From contig DVLI01000012.1 of NCBI GenBank assembly GCA_018715595.1, positions 1 to 59,205 on the forward strand: a stretch of 59,205 nt of DNA, read 5' to 3'. The position numbers and the translations under genes were made by a program. The DNA comes from Candidatus Caccoplasma merdavium. GTDB taxonomy: Bacteria; Bacteroidota; Bacteroidia; Bacteroidales; UBA11471. The notes below the pieces were generated by a model. The model did not search any database. It was not told the origin of the DNA and saw only the letters and a program-made list of their open reading frames with translations. Shown in pieces: positions 26,655-35,114 of this stretch. Every line of letters begins with the position of its first letter. The first letter of the stretch is position 1.

Positions 26655-27057
26655 GTGAAAGGAAACCATACCCGGGTCGAAACTGCCCGAAAAGAAAGCG
26701 TGTGCGTGGCTCGATGTCATTTATCTGCTTTGCCGTGAACCGGTCGTGCTTTGGTGCAAAGGCTCAACCATGTCCCGTTTTTTGAGCTTCCCTTTCATGG
26801 CTCAGCCGAGGACGGATTGCGGCTCGGCCGGGGCCGATGGCGAAAACTTCGTTTTATCCTTGCCGCTGCGGCCTTCTTTTTGTATCTTTGTAGAAGATAG
26901 GATTCGGCCCGGCAGAATCAAACGGGAAAACAAAGCAATCCCTGTTTGTTCCTGCACTCGCTTTTCCCTGTCTTTGCCCATTGTGCCGGACAAATCACAC
27001 AAAACGTCGTGGCTTTAAATACATGAATAATTTTTCAATCTTTCAATATTCTCTGAC
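26655..27057. other. Gene-free stretch carrying a promoter module
   Basis: No gene is supported in these ~400 bases. Two short opposed open frames near 26746-27018 have no signal sequence or motif. The notable content is the promoter module at 26815-26890; between it and ATG 27058 lies a long leader of about 160 nt in which I see no clear hairpin. Confidence 0.55.
26815..26890 (+). promoter_or_regulatory. Promoter module upstream of the CE12-like esterase
   Basis: TTGC (26860-26863) and TATCTTTG (26883-26890) are exactly 19 nt apart. The upstream block (GCGGCTCGGCC..., then GCGAAAACTTCGTTTTATCC) matches the module in front of the helicase, the steroid operon and the DUF695 gene. Confidence 0.7.
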
Positions 27058-28575
27058 ATGAAAAAGACTCTGTTCATTGCATTGGCCCTGCTCTGCCTGT
27101 TCTTGCCGGCAGAGGCCAAAAAGAAAGTTCGCGTGCACACCATCGGCGACTCGACCATGGCCGACTATGCCGAGAACACGACTCGCACCCGTGGCTGGGG
27201 TGAGATGTTCCAGGAATTTTTTACCGATGATGTCGAAGTCATCAACTACGCCCGTGGCGGACGCAGTACCCGCTCGTTTATCAACGAAGGCTTGTGGGAC
27301 AAGGTCAAGGCCAATATTCAGAAAGGCGATTATGTGCTGATACAGTTTGCCCACAACGACGAGAAGGGGGGCGGCACATACAGCGACGACGGCCGCGGTA
27401 CCGACCCGTGGGGGCACTACAAAGCCAATCTCGAACGGTATGTCGACGAGACCCGCGAACTGGGCGGCATTCCCATACTGGTCACGCCCATCGTGCGTCG
27501 TTATTTTACCGGTGAGGGTACGATAAGTGCCAAAGGGTGTCACAACCTGGGCGCGTCGCCGGCCGACTCGACCCTCGACTATGTCTTCGTGATGAAACGG
27601 GTGGCTGCCGAGAAACAGGTTCCCCTCATCGACCATACGGCCATGACAAAAGCCTTCATCGAGAAGTTGGGCGCAGAAAAGACCACCGCCCTCATTTATG
27701 TCCCCACCGACGGCACCCATACCCAGGCTACCGGTGCCGCCCTCTATGCCCGGATGGTGGCGGCCGACTTGAAGAAGCAAGGTATTCTCAAACGCCAGGT
27801 ACGTCCCGAGACGCCTATCGTTCTGAATCCTGAGGCCATCGACTTCGGCTCACTCTATGTGGGCGATGAATCCCGCATCTGTTTCGATTTCGTCGGACTG
27901 TCGCTCCCGGCATCGGAAAGTGAAGTGACGATAACGGCGCCCCAAGGCATGACCATCGCGGCCAGCCCCGAAGCTCCCAAGAACAAGAAAATCGTTCTGC
28001 CATACAGCGACGGGAAATTGTGGAATCAGTGTTTCTATCTCTATTTCAACCCGACGCAGGCGGGGAACGTGAACGACTGTGTGACCATTACCTGCGGAAA
28101 AATAAAACGCACGATTCCCGTCACGGCCGAATGCAAGGCTATCAGTAAGGAGACCCCCAAAACAATACGAGTCAAAAAATATGCGTTGAAAGGGTTGCAG
28201 CAAGACTCGTTGGGCATCACCATCGAGAAAGGAGAGTGGCCGGCCGACATCGATGAGTCGGGCAGCCGCTATGTCGAGTTCTTTGTCAAAGGTCTGAAAA
28301 AAAGTTTTATCGTCCGTCAAATCACCTTCACGCTCTCAGGCAAAGTGGCCTACCGTGCTGCCGTCTCGAAAGGAGGAGATTTCTATCCGAGAACCGACCT
28401 GGGTGAAAACCAACGGGCAACAGAGGAGACACAAAAAATCGTCCTTCCGGTAAATGTCACCATCAAACCGGGCGAGCGGTTGGGCATGCGCATCTTCCCG
28501 TGGAGTACCGAAGCGACCGATTCGCTGCACTTCACCATCGAAGACTTCACTTTGGAAGGCATGGAAATTGAGTAA
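27058..28575 (+). CDS. SGNH-hydrolase esterase, rhamnogalacturonan acetylesterase-like (CE12)
   Basis: This is a secreted carbohydrate esterase of 505 residues. It has a signal peptide (1-19) and the SGNH blocks: GDST with nucleophile Ser32, GGRSTRSF, the HND motif at 99-101 and the catalytic pair in DGTH (Asp218, His221). Residues from about 255 to 505 form a separate all-beta region, where ETPIVLNPEAIDFGSLYVGD suggests an Ig-like or DUF-type accessory domain. The family removes acetyl groups from pectin or other plant glycans. It is followed after 31 nt by a BNR-repeat protein. A fused accessory domain of this size is not standard for CE12. Confidence 0.87.
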   Translation: MKKTLFIALALLCLFLPAEAKKKVRVHTIGDSTMADYAENTTRTRGWGEMFQEFFTDDVEVINYARGGRSTRSFINEGLWDKVKANIQKGDYVLIQFAHNDEKGGGTYSDDGRGTDPWGHYKANLERYVDETRELGGIPILVTPIVRRYFTGEGTISAKGCHNLGASPADSTLDYVFVMKRVAAEKQVPLIDHTAMTKAFIEKLGAEKTTALIYVPTDGTHTQATGAALYARMVAADLKKQGILKRQVRPETPIVLNPEAIDFGSLYVGDESRICFDFVGLSLPASESEVTITAPQGMTIAASPEAPKNKKIVLPYSDGKLWNQCFYLYFNPTQAGNVNDCVTITCGKIKRTIPVTAECKAISKETPKTIRVKKYALKGLQQDSLGITIEKGEWPADIDESGSRYVEFFVKGLKKSFIVRQITFTLSGKVAYRAAVSKGGDFYPRTDLGENQRATEETQKIVLPVNVTIKPGERLGMRIFPWSTEATDSLHFTIEDFTLEGMEIE

Positions 28576-28606
28576 TACGATTCGCTCACGACAAAAAGAT
28601 TAAAAT

Positions 28607-30013
28607 ATGAAAAATATTGTCATCGCATTGTTTCTCGTGTGTCTGTCAAGTGCGAGTATGGCCGATAACATTCCGTTCAGTCACCCGGCAAACCTTTTCG
28701 ATGCCTCAAACAGTAACACGCTGGGACTTTCCGTGGCACCCGGGAGTGAAACGGTCACGGTCTTTGCTCCCGGCGACGAAACCGACCATTTCAGCAATGG
28801 CGTTGTCATGATAGCCTTTAAAGGTGCCTTGTATTGCATGTGGCAAAGTTCACAAACCGACGAAGATGCCGCCGATACATGGGTGGCATACAGCCGCAGT
28901 CTCGATGAAGGGAAAACATGGAGCACCCCCATGGTTCTCGCCGAAGATATAGAGAACGGTTACTGCTCCTCGGGAGGTTGGCACGCAACGGCCGACACGC
29001 TGGTGGCCTATATCAATACCTGGCCCGATAATCTGACCCCCAAAGGGGGATATACCCGATATGTAACCAGTACCGACGGGATAAATTGGAGTGCTCCCGC
29101 TGATGTTACGATGGCCGATGGCTCACGCATTGAAGGTATCTTCGAACAAGATCCTCATGTGCTTCCCAACGGCCGCATCGTGAATGCGACACACAAGCAG
29201 CCCGGCCTGAAAGTGATGCCTATCTATACCGACGACCCGCTGGGAGTGAGTGGCTGGAAAGAGGGTGCCTTCTCTTTTACCGACAAAGGCGAACAGTCCC
29301 GTGAATTGGAACCGAGCCTATATTGGAAATCCGACGGTACATTGGTCATGATATTCCGCGACCAGAACAGCACCTACCTTAAAATGGCGGCCACCAGTAC
29401 CGACAATGGTGAAACGTGGAGCAATGCCGTACTGACAGATTTTCCCGATGCCCGCACCAAACAAAGTGCCGGGAATCTTCCCGATGGCACAGCCTATTTT
29501 GCCGGCAATCCGGTAAACAACAAAACCCGCATTCCGTTGGTCCTCACGCTGAGCAGAGACGGGAATGTGTTCGACACCGCCTACTTGCTGCGCAGCAACG
29601 ACGAGATGCCCCCACTACGTTATGAGGGCTCGGCCAAGCGGGCCGGGTATCACTATCCCAAGTCGATGGTATATAATGATTATTTATATGTGGCATACGC
29701 TACGAACAAAGAAGATGTGCAATATACACGCGTACCGTTGTCGTCTATTTCCCTCAACGAGAGCGGCGGCATTGCAACTGAGACAACCGAAGATGCGGGC
29801 GTTTTCCTCTCGGGACATGAACTTTGCATACGGCTTGCCTCGACGTCGCCTGTGGAAATCGAGGTATATGCCGTTTCGGGGCATTGCGTGGCTCGATTCG
29901 AAGCCTGTGGAGAAGTGTCGCGACACGACATCTCAGCTCTTGCCAAAGGGGTGTATGTCGTGCGTGTAAAGACGGTACAAAAGGTAACTTCCCACGCCGT
30001 CCTCATCAAATAA
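28607..30013 (+). CDS. BNR/Asp-box sialidase-like protein with C-terminal sorting-type domain
   Basis: The 468-residue secreted protein has a signal peptide (1-19) and a six-bladed-propeller fold indicated by Asp boxes SRSLDEGKTW (near 96-105) and STDNGETW (near 264-271). It resembles the exo-alpha-sialidase superfamily, but I cannot confirm the full arginine triad and Tyr/Glu pair, so substrate is open. The final ~65 residues (from VEIEVYAVSGHCVARFEACG to GVYVVRVKT and ending HAVLIK) resemble the type A C-terminal domain used by the type IX secretion system. It is probably in one operon with the CE12-like gene, and a terminator follows. Confidence 0.85.
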   Translation: MKNIVIALFLVCLSSASMADNIPFSHPANLFDASNSNTLGLSVAPGSETVTVFAPGDETDHFSNGVVMIAFKGALYCMWQSSQTDEDAADTWVAYSRSLDEGKTWSTPMVLAEDIENGYCSSGGWHATADTLVAYINTWPDNLTPKGGYTRYVTSTDGINWSAPADVTMADGSRIEGIFEQDPHVLPNGRIVNATHKQPGLKVMPIYTDDPLGVSGWKEGAFSFTDKGEQSRELEPSLYWKSDGTLVMIFRDQNSTYLKMAATSTDNGETWSNAVLTDFPDARTKQSAGNLPDGTAYFAGNPVNNKTRIPLVLTLSRDGNVFDTAYLLRSNDEMPPLRYEGSAKRAGYHYPKSMVYNDYLYVAYATNKEDVQYTRVPLSSISLNESGGIATETTEDAGVFLSGHELCIRLASTSPVEIEVYAVSGHCVARFEACGEVSRHDISALAKGVYVVRVKTVQKVTSHAVLIK

Positions 30014-30031
30014 TGCCGGCTTTCATAGAAC

Positions 30032-30066
30032 AAAAACAGCGCAGAACCGTTCTGCGCTGTTTTTGT
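30032..30066 (+). terminator. Intrinsic terminator
   Basis: The hairpin AAAACAGCGCAGAAC / GTTCTGCGCTGTTTT followed by T residues lies 19 nt after the BNR protein gene and before the convergent GH67 gene. Confidence 0.85.
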
Positions 30067-30111
30067 TTTTTCCCCTGCTCGAAATTTGTAACATTCAAGA
30101 GTTGAGGAAAA

Positions 30112-32145
30112 TCAATTATGATGTTTCATGTCGAGTTTTATCTGTTTCAATTCGTCGAGGGTATAGACCGGAGGTTCCACGCCGGCAGGGAAGGGCAACC
30201 GGGAGAAGGTCTGGAAATAGAGCAGACAGGCATCTTTCCACCACACGGCATCGTGCAACTGCACACGGAGACGCGCCTCGACATGTGCAAAACGTTCGGC
30301 ATCGATGTATGAAGCGACCGACTGCCAGATACCGGCCAGTTCGCGGGCGGAGTCGACACCCCGCTGGTAGGTGAGGCAAAGCTCGTCCCACAATGTGCGT
30401 TGCGAGGCCATGACGTGTGTCCACGGGACGTGATGGAACCAGAGCAACAACGACTCGGGACAACGGCCGATGTCGTTGAAGCGGGAGCGCAACGGTTCGG
30501 CATATTGAGAGACGGCATCGCTGCCCGCCTGCGTGCGGTCGAAGCCGATGCCCGTGCTGTCGGCCCGGTGATAATAGGAGGGAAGCCAGTCGGGGCGCAT
30601 GCCTTCGCGGTAACCCCATGGTTCGGGACCGTAATGGTGGCCGAAGGCAAAAAGGTGGTGCAGGCCCAGTGGCATCATGTAATCGACCGCGGCTTCGCGT
30701 GAGAGCATCATGGCGCGTTTCAGGGGGACGACACAACGGTCGTCGTGCGAGAAGGTCTGTTGTAGCCACTCCTCGGCAATCGTCTCGGACGAGAGAGTGT
30801 CGCACCAGGCCAAGCGACCGAAGGCGTACCAGTTGGCTTGGGCGAAATGATGGCCGCACCAGTTGGTGTCGAGACCGATGTTGGCGACTCCGGCAATCGC
30901 CGTGCGGGAGAGCGGGAATGCCGAACCGTCGGTAACGCGTGCCACCGTCGAGCCGGGTCCGCACGCATAGGTGTCGCTGTCGAGACACTCCTCATAGAGC
31001 GGTGCAAGGAAAACCAAGTGATTGGAAAAGCCCAAATACTCCTGTGTAATCTGAAATTCGGGCATGACCGGTGTGTGGCGCATGGCGCCGAAAAGGGGGC
31101 TGAACGGTTCGCACGGCTGGAAATCGACCGGGCCGTTCTTGACCTGTATGATGACGTTCTCGCGGAAGGAGGAATCGAGCGGAAGGAACTCGGTGTAGGC
31201 TTGTTTCGCACGGTCGGCCTCGGTGGGGTTATACACAAATGCCCGCCACATGACCACCCCGCCGTGGGGAGCCAGCGCGTCGGCCAGCATGTTGGCGCCG
31301 TCGGCATGGGTGCGGTCGTAGTCCTGCGGACCCGGCAACCCTTCGGAATTTGCCTTTACCAGGAACCCGCCGAAATCGGGAATCAACGCATATATCTCCT
31401 CCACCTTGTCGCGCCACCAGCCGGCGACACGGGTGTCGAGCGGGTCGGCCGTAGGAAGTCCGCCGAGAGCCATCGGCGACGAGAAATTGATGGAGAGATA
31501 GACCTTCATGCCATAGGGGCGCAATACGTCGGCAATCTGCCGCACCTTGGCAAGATGCGACGAGTCGAGCACTTGGGGCGAGGCATTCACATTGTTGAGA
31601 ACCGTGCCGTTGATGCCCACCGAGGCGTTGGCCCGGGCATAGGCCCGGTACAGGGCACGACGCAACGTGTCGCTCTCCCACCAGATGGAACGGCCGGCAT
31701 ATCCGCGCTCGACACTGCCGTCGAGGTTGTCCCAGTGGTTGAGCAGGCGCAATTCGAAAGAAGGTTTTTCGCGCACATCATACGAGGCCGCCCAACGTCC
31801 CGAAGCGTAATCGCGCAGAAGACGGTAGACCCCGTAAAGCGCGGCGCGTTCGCTCCCGCCGGCAACCACACACAGGCTGTCGACCGAGCGCACGATAAAT
31901 TCTTCTTCACCGAGACTTCGCAACTCGGCCTTGGGAATATACCGGCGCAGGCGACGGTCACCGGCCGTCGCCACGAGGGAGTGCTTCACGGGCAGGAGCG
32001 TCATTTCGCTACGGGCGATGTCGAGTGTCGAAAGCCCGTCGGCCATCTCAGGAGAGGCCGGCAACCACAGACGGCTCCCGTCTTCGGCGGCAAGAGGAAA
32101 GGCAAGACAAACAATCAGGAAGAGGAATGCAAAATTTTTCTTCAT
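30112..32145 (-). CDS. Alpha-glucuronidase, glycoside hydrolase family 67
   Basis: The enzyme releases (4-O-methyl-)glucuronic acid from the ends of glucuronoxylan fragments, in the periplasm or outside. The 677-residue protein has a signal peptide (MKKNFAFLFLIVCLAFPLAA) and GH67 landmarks: LLNHWDNLDGSVERGYAGRS, WRAFVYNP, the catalytic-Asp region KNGPVDFQPCEPFSPLFGA and the catalytic-Glu region PEFQITQEYLGFSNH, plus the C-terminal HHLFAFGHHYGPEPW. The preceding gene ends at 32153, so ATG 32151 or 32145 is the start; 32145 gives the best signal peptide. The two genes are translationally close and form an operon. Confidence 0.94.
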   Translation of the reverse strand: MKKNFAFLFLIVCLAFPLAAEDGSRLWLPASPEMADGLSTLDIARSEMTLLPVKHSLVATAGDRRLRRYIPKAELRSLGEEEFIVRSVDSLCVVAGGSERAALYGVYRLLRDYASGRWAASYDVREKPSFELRLLNHWDNLDGSVERGYAGRSIWWESDTLRRALYRAYARANASVGINGTVLNNVNASPQVLDSSHLAKVRQIADVLRPYGMKVYLSINFSSPMALGGLPTADPLDTRVAGWWRDKVEEIYALIPDFGGFLVKANSEGLPGPQDYDRTHADGANMLADALAPHGGVVMWRAFVYNPTEADRAKQAYTEFLPLDSSFRENVIIQVKNGPVDFQPCEPFSPLFGAMRHTPVMPEFQITQEYLGFSNHLVFLAPLYEECLDSDTYACGPGSTVARVTDGSAFPLSRTAIAGVANIGLDTNWCGHHFAQANWYAFGRLAWCDTLSSETIAEEWLQQTFSHDDRCVVPLKRAMMLSREAAVDYMMPLGLHHLFAFGHHYGPEPWGYREGMRPDWLPSYYHRADSTGIGFDRTQAGSDAVSQYAEPLRSRFNDIGRCPESLLLWFHHVPWTHVMASQRTLWDELCLTYQRGVDSARELAGIWQSVASYIDAERFAHVEARLRVQLHDAVWWKDACLLYFQTFSRLPFPAGVEPPVYTLDELKQIKLDMKHHN

Positions 32146-32152
32146 TGTCATT

Positions 32153-34096
32153 TTATGGAGTCGGTGTTTCGGAATCAATCTCTATTTCAAAAGGCGAGGC
32201 AGGCAACCCTTCCTTGTTGCGCAGCAACGGTTTGCCGGGATTGTCGGCCCAGGCATAACGCACACGGCGAGGGTTATCGACCGGTGAGAGCAGTGTCACC
32301 GTGTCGTCGCCGACGGCAAGCACGCGTGCCCACACATGGCGGCCGTCTTTTCCTTGCACCGAGAAGCCTCGCAGGCTGTCTTCATAGAAAAGCGGCGAAC
32401 CGCCGTTGTCGAATTGCAACACGATTGTGTCGCCTTGGCAACAGGCTCCTTCGACCATCGGAGCCGTCGTCACGTTTTCTCCATAGGCGAGGCGGAAGAG
32501 CTGGCGAGCCACACGGTCGGCTACGGTTTTCTTGTCGAGGGGGTGAATGTCGTTCCATTCGCCGGTGCCCAATGTTACGGCCAGTCCCACGTCAGGAAGG
32601 TCGAGGGAGATGCGGCGCTGCACTTCGCGCATGGCAGCCCAACCGCTCTCCGTGGGATAGGAACGCTCGGCCATGAATTCGGGCAGTTGCACCACAATGA
32701 ACGGGAGCCCGTCATTACCGAGCAGGGTGCGCCACCTCCCGATAAGGAGTGGCAGCAGTTCGGCATAACGCCGGGTGTCGTCCGTGTTCGACTCGCCCTG
32801 ATACCATACCACGGCACGCACGCCATAGGAAGCCAGCGGCGCCATCATGCTGTTGTAGAGAGCCGTGGGCTGCCACATAAAGAAGGTCTCTCCCGGTAGC
32901 GGGGGCATCACGGCTCCGCGGCGGAAAAGCCACTCCCCATCGAGCGGAATCGCCTTTTCGCCCTGCTCGATGCGGTAGGGCTTGTCGGGAACAAAAGCCG
33001 GGGTGCCGCTGTAACTGAGCAGGCGCACCGACACCACATTGTCGCCGTTGCGACGCAGCAGACCCGCCGGGACGGTATATTTGCGGGGAGGATACTGGTA
33101 AGAGGTCGTTCCCACGAAACGGCCGTTGACAAAGACCGAGTCGGCATCGACCAGGCACCCCAGCCGCAGGAGGGCGGCTTGCGCGGTGTCGATGGACGAG
33201 GCGTCGAAGTGATGGCGCCACCAGGTCGAACCGTTCAGCACACGCCCGTCGGCATCGCGCGCCCACGAGGGGTCAAAAGGCAAGCGACGCGTCCAGTCGC
33301 TGTCGTCACTCTCGCAGGCCGACCAGCGACCGCAGCCGGGGTCTTCGCGGTTGAGCGCCTCGACCCACAAGCGGCGCCGCAGACGTTCGCTCTTCACCAC
33401 CGACTGCACATAGGCTTCGTCGCGGTTGAGATAGAGGGTGTTCCGCATCGACGGATAATCCTGCAACGACGCTTCGTCGAGCCACGACTCGACCGTGGAG
33501 CCCCCCACCGCATTGTTGATGATACCCACAGGCACCCCCGTACGCTCATAGAGCTGGCGGGCCAGGAAATAGCCCAATGCCGAGAAGTGCATCGCCGATT
33601 CGGGCGTAAGTGCCACCCAGCGGCAGGTCGGCAGGTCGTCTTGCGGCCCTTCAAAGGTGTAGGTGGTGGGTATGCGCAACTGGCGAATGGCGGCATTTTC
33701 GTAATTTGACACCTCCTCGGCAAAGAGGTCGACGACGCGCGATACGGGCAGTTCCATGTTCGACTGTCCGGCACACAATATTACGTCACCCACCCACACA
33801 TCGGTGAGCGTGGTGTCGTTGACACGCATCGTGTAGGGACCGCCGGGTTTCTGGGCGGGGAGGGTTATTTGCCAAAGACCCTGCGCATCGGTCGTGGCAC
33901 GGTATTTTTTCCCGCGGAAAGTAAGGATGATATTCTCTCCCGCATCGCCCCGGCCGTGCAACGTGAGCGGCTGCCCGCGTTGCAATACCATGCCCGAGGC
34001 GATGTGTTGCGGCAACCGCACCCGTGCCTGCATATCGACGGGGTCGTGTGTCCAAAAGAAGAGCGAGAGTATCGCAAAAAGAAACAGTTTTTTCAT
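32153..34096 (-). CDS. SASA-domain acetylesterase (sialate O-acetylesterase / CE6-like)
   Basis: The 647-residue secreted esterase has a signal peptide (MKKLFLFAILSLFFWTHDPV) and the SGNH-type catalytic Ser112 in GQSNMELP, the VVWYQGESNTDD block, and the C-terminal Asp/His region EWNDIHPLDKKTVADRVARQ. The middle contains a beta-sandwich insert (about 270-400), as is usual in this family. It is usually annotated as sialate O-acetylesterase, but its partner is a GH67 alpha-glucuronidase, so removal of acetyl groups from xylan (CE6 activity) is an equally good reading. The longer open frame to 34567 antisenses the DUF695 gene region; ATG 34096 is used. Confidence 0.88.
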   Translation of the reverse strand: MKKLFLFAILSLFFWTHDPVDMQARVRLPQHIASGMVLQRGQPLTLHGRGDAGENIILTFRGKKYRATTDAQGLWQITLPAQKPGGPYTMRVNDTTLTDVWVGDVILCAGQSNMELPVSRVVDLFAEEVSNYENAAIRQLRIPTTYTFEGPQDDLPTCRWVALTPESAMHFSALGYFLARQLYERTGVPVGIINNAVGGSTVESWLDEASLQDYPSMRNTLYLNRDEAYVQSVVKSERLRRRLWVEALNREDPGCGRWSACESDDSDWTRRLPFDPSWARDADGRVLNGSTWWRHHFDASSIDTAQAALLRLGCLVDADSVFVNGRFVGTTSYQYPPRKYTVPAGLLRRNGDNVVSVRLLSYSGTPAFVPDKPYRIEQGEKAIPLDGEWLFRRGAVMPPLPGETFFMWQPTALYNSMMAPLASYGVRAVVWYQGESNTDDTRRYAELLPLLIGRWRTLLGNDGLPFIVVQLPEFMAERSYPTESGWAAMREVQRRISLDLPDVGLAVTLGTGEWNDIHPLDKKTVADRVARQLFRLAYGENVTTAPMVEGACCQGDTIVLQFDNGGSPLFYEDSLRGFSVQGKDGRHVWARVLAVGDDTVTLLSPVDNPRRVRYAWADNPGKPLLRNKEGLPASPFEIEIDSETPTP

Positions 34097-34241
34097 GGTA
34101 CAAATGAGTTTCCGGAATAAAGGAATCTCCCATGTCCGGCGGACATGGGTAACTCGGCGCCATACACACCCGAAGGGTCGCCTCTTCGCGGCGCGGGATT
34201 CCAGGGAACATCGGACACGCTTGACGGTAGGCTGTGGCATG

Positions 34242-34706
34242 TCACTCTTCCTCGTCGTCGAAGAGGACATCGCGGCAGGCATCGCCGCAGAGCGAACGCA
34301 TCTCGCGGTACTCGTTCCACTCGGCATCTTTCTCGGTGTAGATGGTGATGGGCAGTTGTTCGAATGGAGCCAAAGCCTCATTGAGCCGTTCGCCGAAAGC
34401 CGGGATATTGCGGGTGTAGAAAACCCAGGTGCGGGTGCCGTCGCCTGTGTAGATGCCGGTGAGAATAGCCAGTTTGTCCTTCTCCATGGCTTTGCGCAGG
34501 GTCTCTTGCGGAGCTTCCATGCGCATCGATTCTTCCTCGGTGGGCATACCTTGTGCATCGGCCTCATAAGGCCAGGTTATCTCCACGCGCTCGCGCAATT
34601 TACCCGATTCCATGAAGGCGTCGATCTCATCGCGGCCGCTCACGAACATCACGGCGCCGTTGTCGCTCTCGGTCACCGTGGTAAACCAGTTATCGGTCAG
34701 TTTCAT
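34242..34706 (-). CDS. DUF695 family protein
   Basis: The 154-residue protein matches the DUF695 pattern: DNWFTTVTESDNGAVMFVSG, then DAFMESGKLRERVEITWPYE and LAILTGIYTGDGTRTWVFYT, ending in an acidic tail. Its function is unknown; it is presumably cytoplasmic, as no signal is present. ATG 34706 is the family start; the upstream frame is low quality. It is preceded by a tandem array of promoter-like modules. Confidence 0.82.
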   Translation of the reverse strand: MKLTDNWFTTVTESDNGAVMFVSGRDEIDAFMESGKLRERVEITWPYEADAQGMPTEEESMRMEAPQETLRKAMEKDKLAILTGIYTGDGTRTWVFYTRNIPAFGERLNEALAPFEQLPITIYTEKDAEWNEYREMRSLCGDACRDVLFDDEEE

Positions 34707-34792
34707 AACAAAGATTCTTTTTTGTCGGGGCGTCCGACGTCTCGTGTAGCACCCGAAGCATCGGTACACGTCGCGGTACAAGCCCTCACCGA

Positions 34793-34998
34793 CAAAGATA
34801 GCGAAAGGCGAGCGCAGAGGCAAGGAGAAAACGAAGTTTTCACTCGTTGACTATGCCGAGCCGCGTCCTGTCTTCTGAAAAGATAGTGAAAGGCGGGCGC
34901 AGAGGCAAGGAGAAAACGAAGTTTTCATCATGGACTATGCCGAGCCGCGTCCTGTCTTCTGAAAAGATAGTGAAAGGCGGGCGCAGAGGCAAGGAGAA
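34793..34998 (-). repeat. Tandem 85-bp promoter-module repeat (2.4 copies) before DUF695
   Basis: Units are 34797-34881 (85 bp), 34882-34965 (84 bp) and a partial 34966-34998. Each contains, on the minus strand, CCTTGCCTCTGCGC(T/C)CGCC then TTTC(A/G)CTATCTTT. The unit closest to the gene has a perfect TTGC (34820-34823)-N19-TATCTTTG (34793-34800); the outer copies read TATCTTTT, a weaker -7. The inner copy is thus the likely active promoter of DUF695. Confidence 0.85.
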
Positions 34999-35070
34999 GA
35001 AAACTCGGGTCACGAGTGGAAGATCAGACAACCAGGGATATTCATTCCCTGAAACGAATGCCATTGATTC

Positions 35071-35107
35071 AAGAAGAGGAGGACAATATGTTGCCTCCTC
35101 TTCTTTT
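35071..35107 (-). terminator. Hairpin after the DUF3078 gene
   Basis: The inverted repeat AAGAAGAGGAGG / CCTCCTCTTCTT with an 11-nt loop lies just beyond the DUF3078 stop. The following T tract is weak on the minus strand, so this may be a processing or attenuation hairpin instead. Confidence 0.55.
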
Positions 35108-35114
35108 GTGGATA

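Larger units (their letters stand above)
34707..35114. other. Gene-free stretch with tandem promoter modules and a terminator
   Basis: No gene is supported. The left part is the minus-strand promoter array at 34793-34998, the right part a hairpin at 35071-35107. Small open frames on both strands just follow the repeat. Confidence 0.7.

Noticed and set aside
26746..27018. Possible small gene between GNAT and the CE12-like esterase
   Set aside because: Its frame crosses the promoter module at 26815-26890 and has no start context, signal or motif.
30838..32676. 612-codon plus-strand frame over GH67 and SASA genes
   Set aside because: It is antisense to two well-supported minus-strand genes, and the product shows no family.
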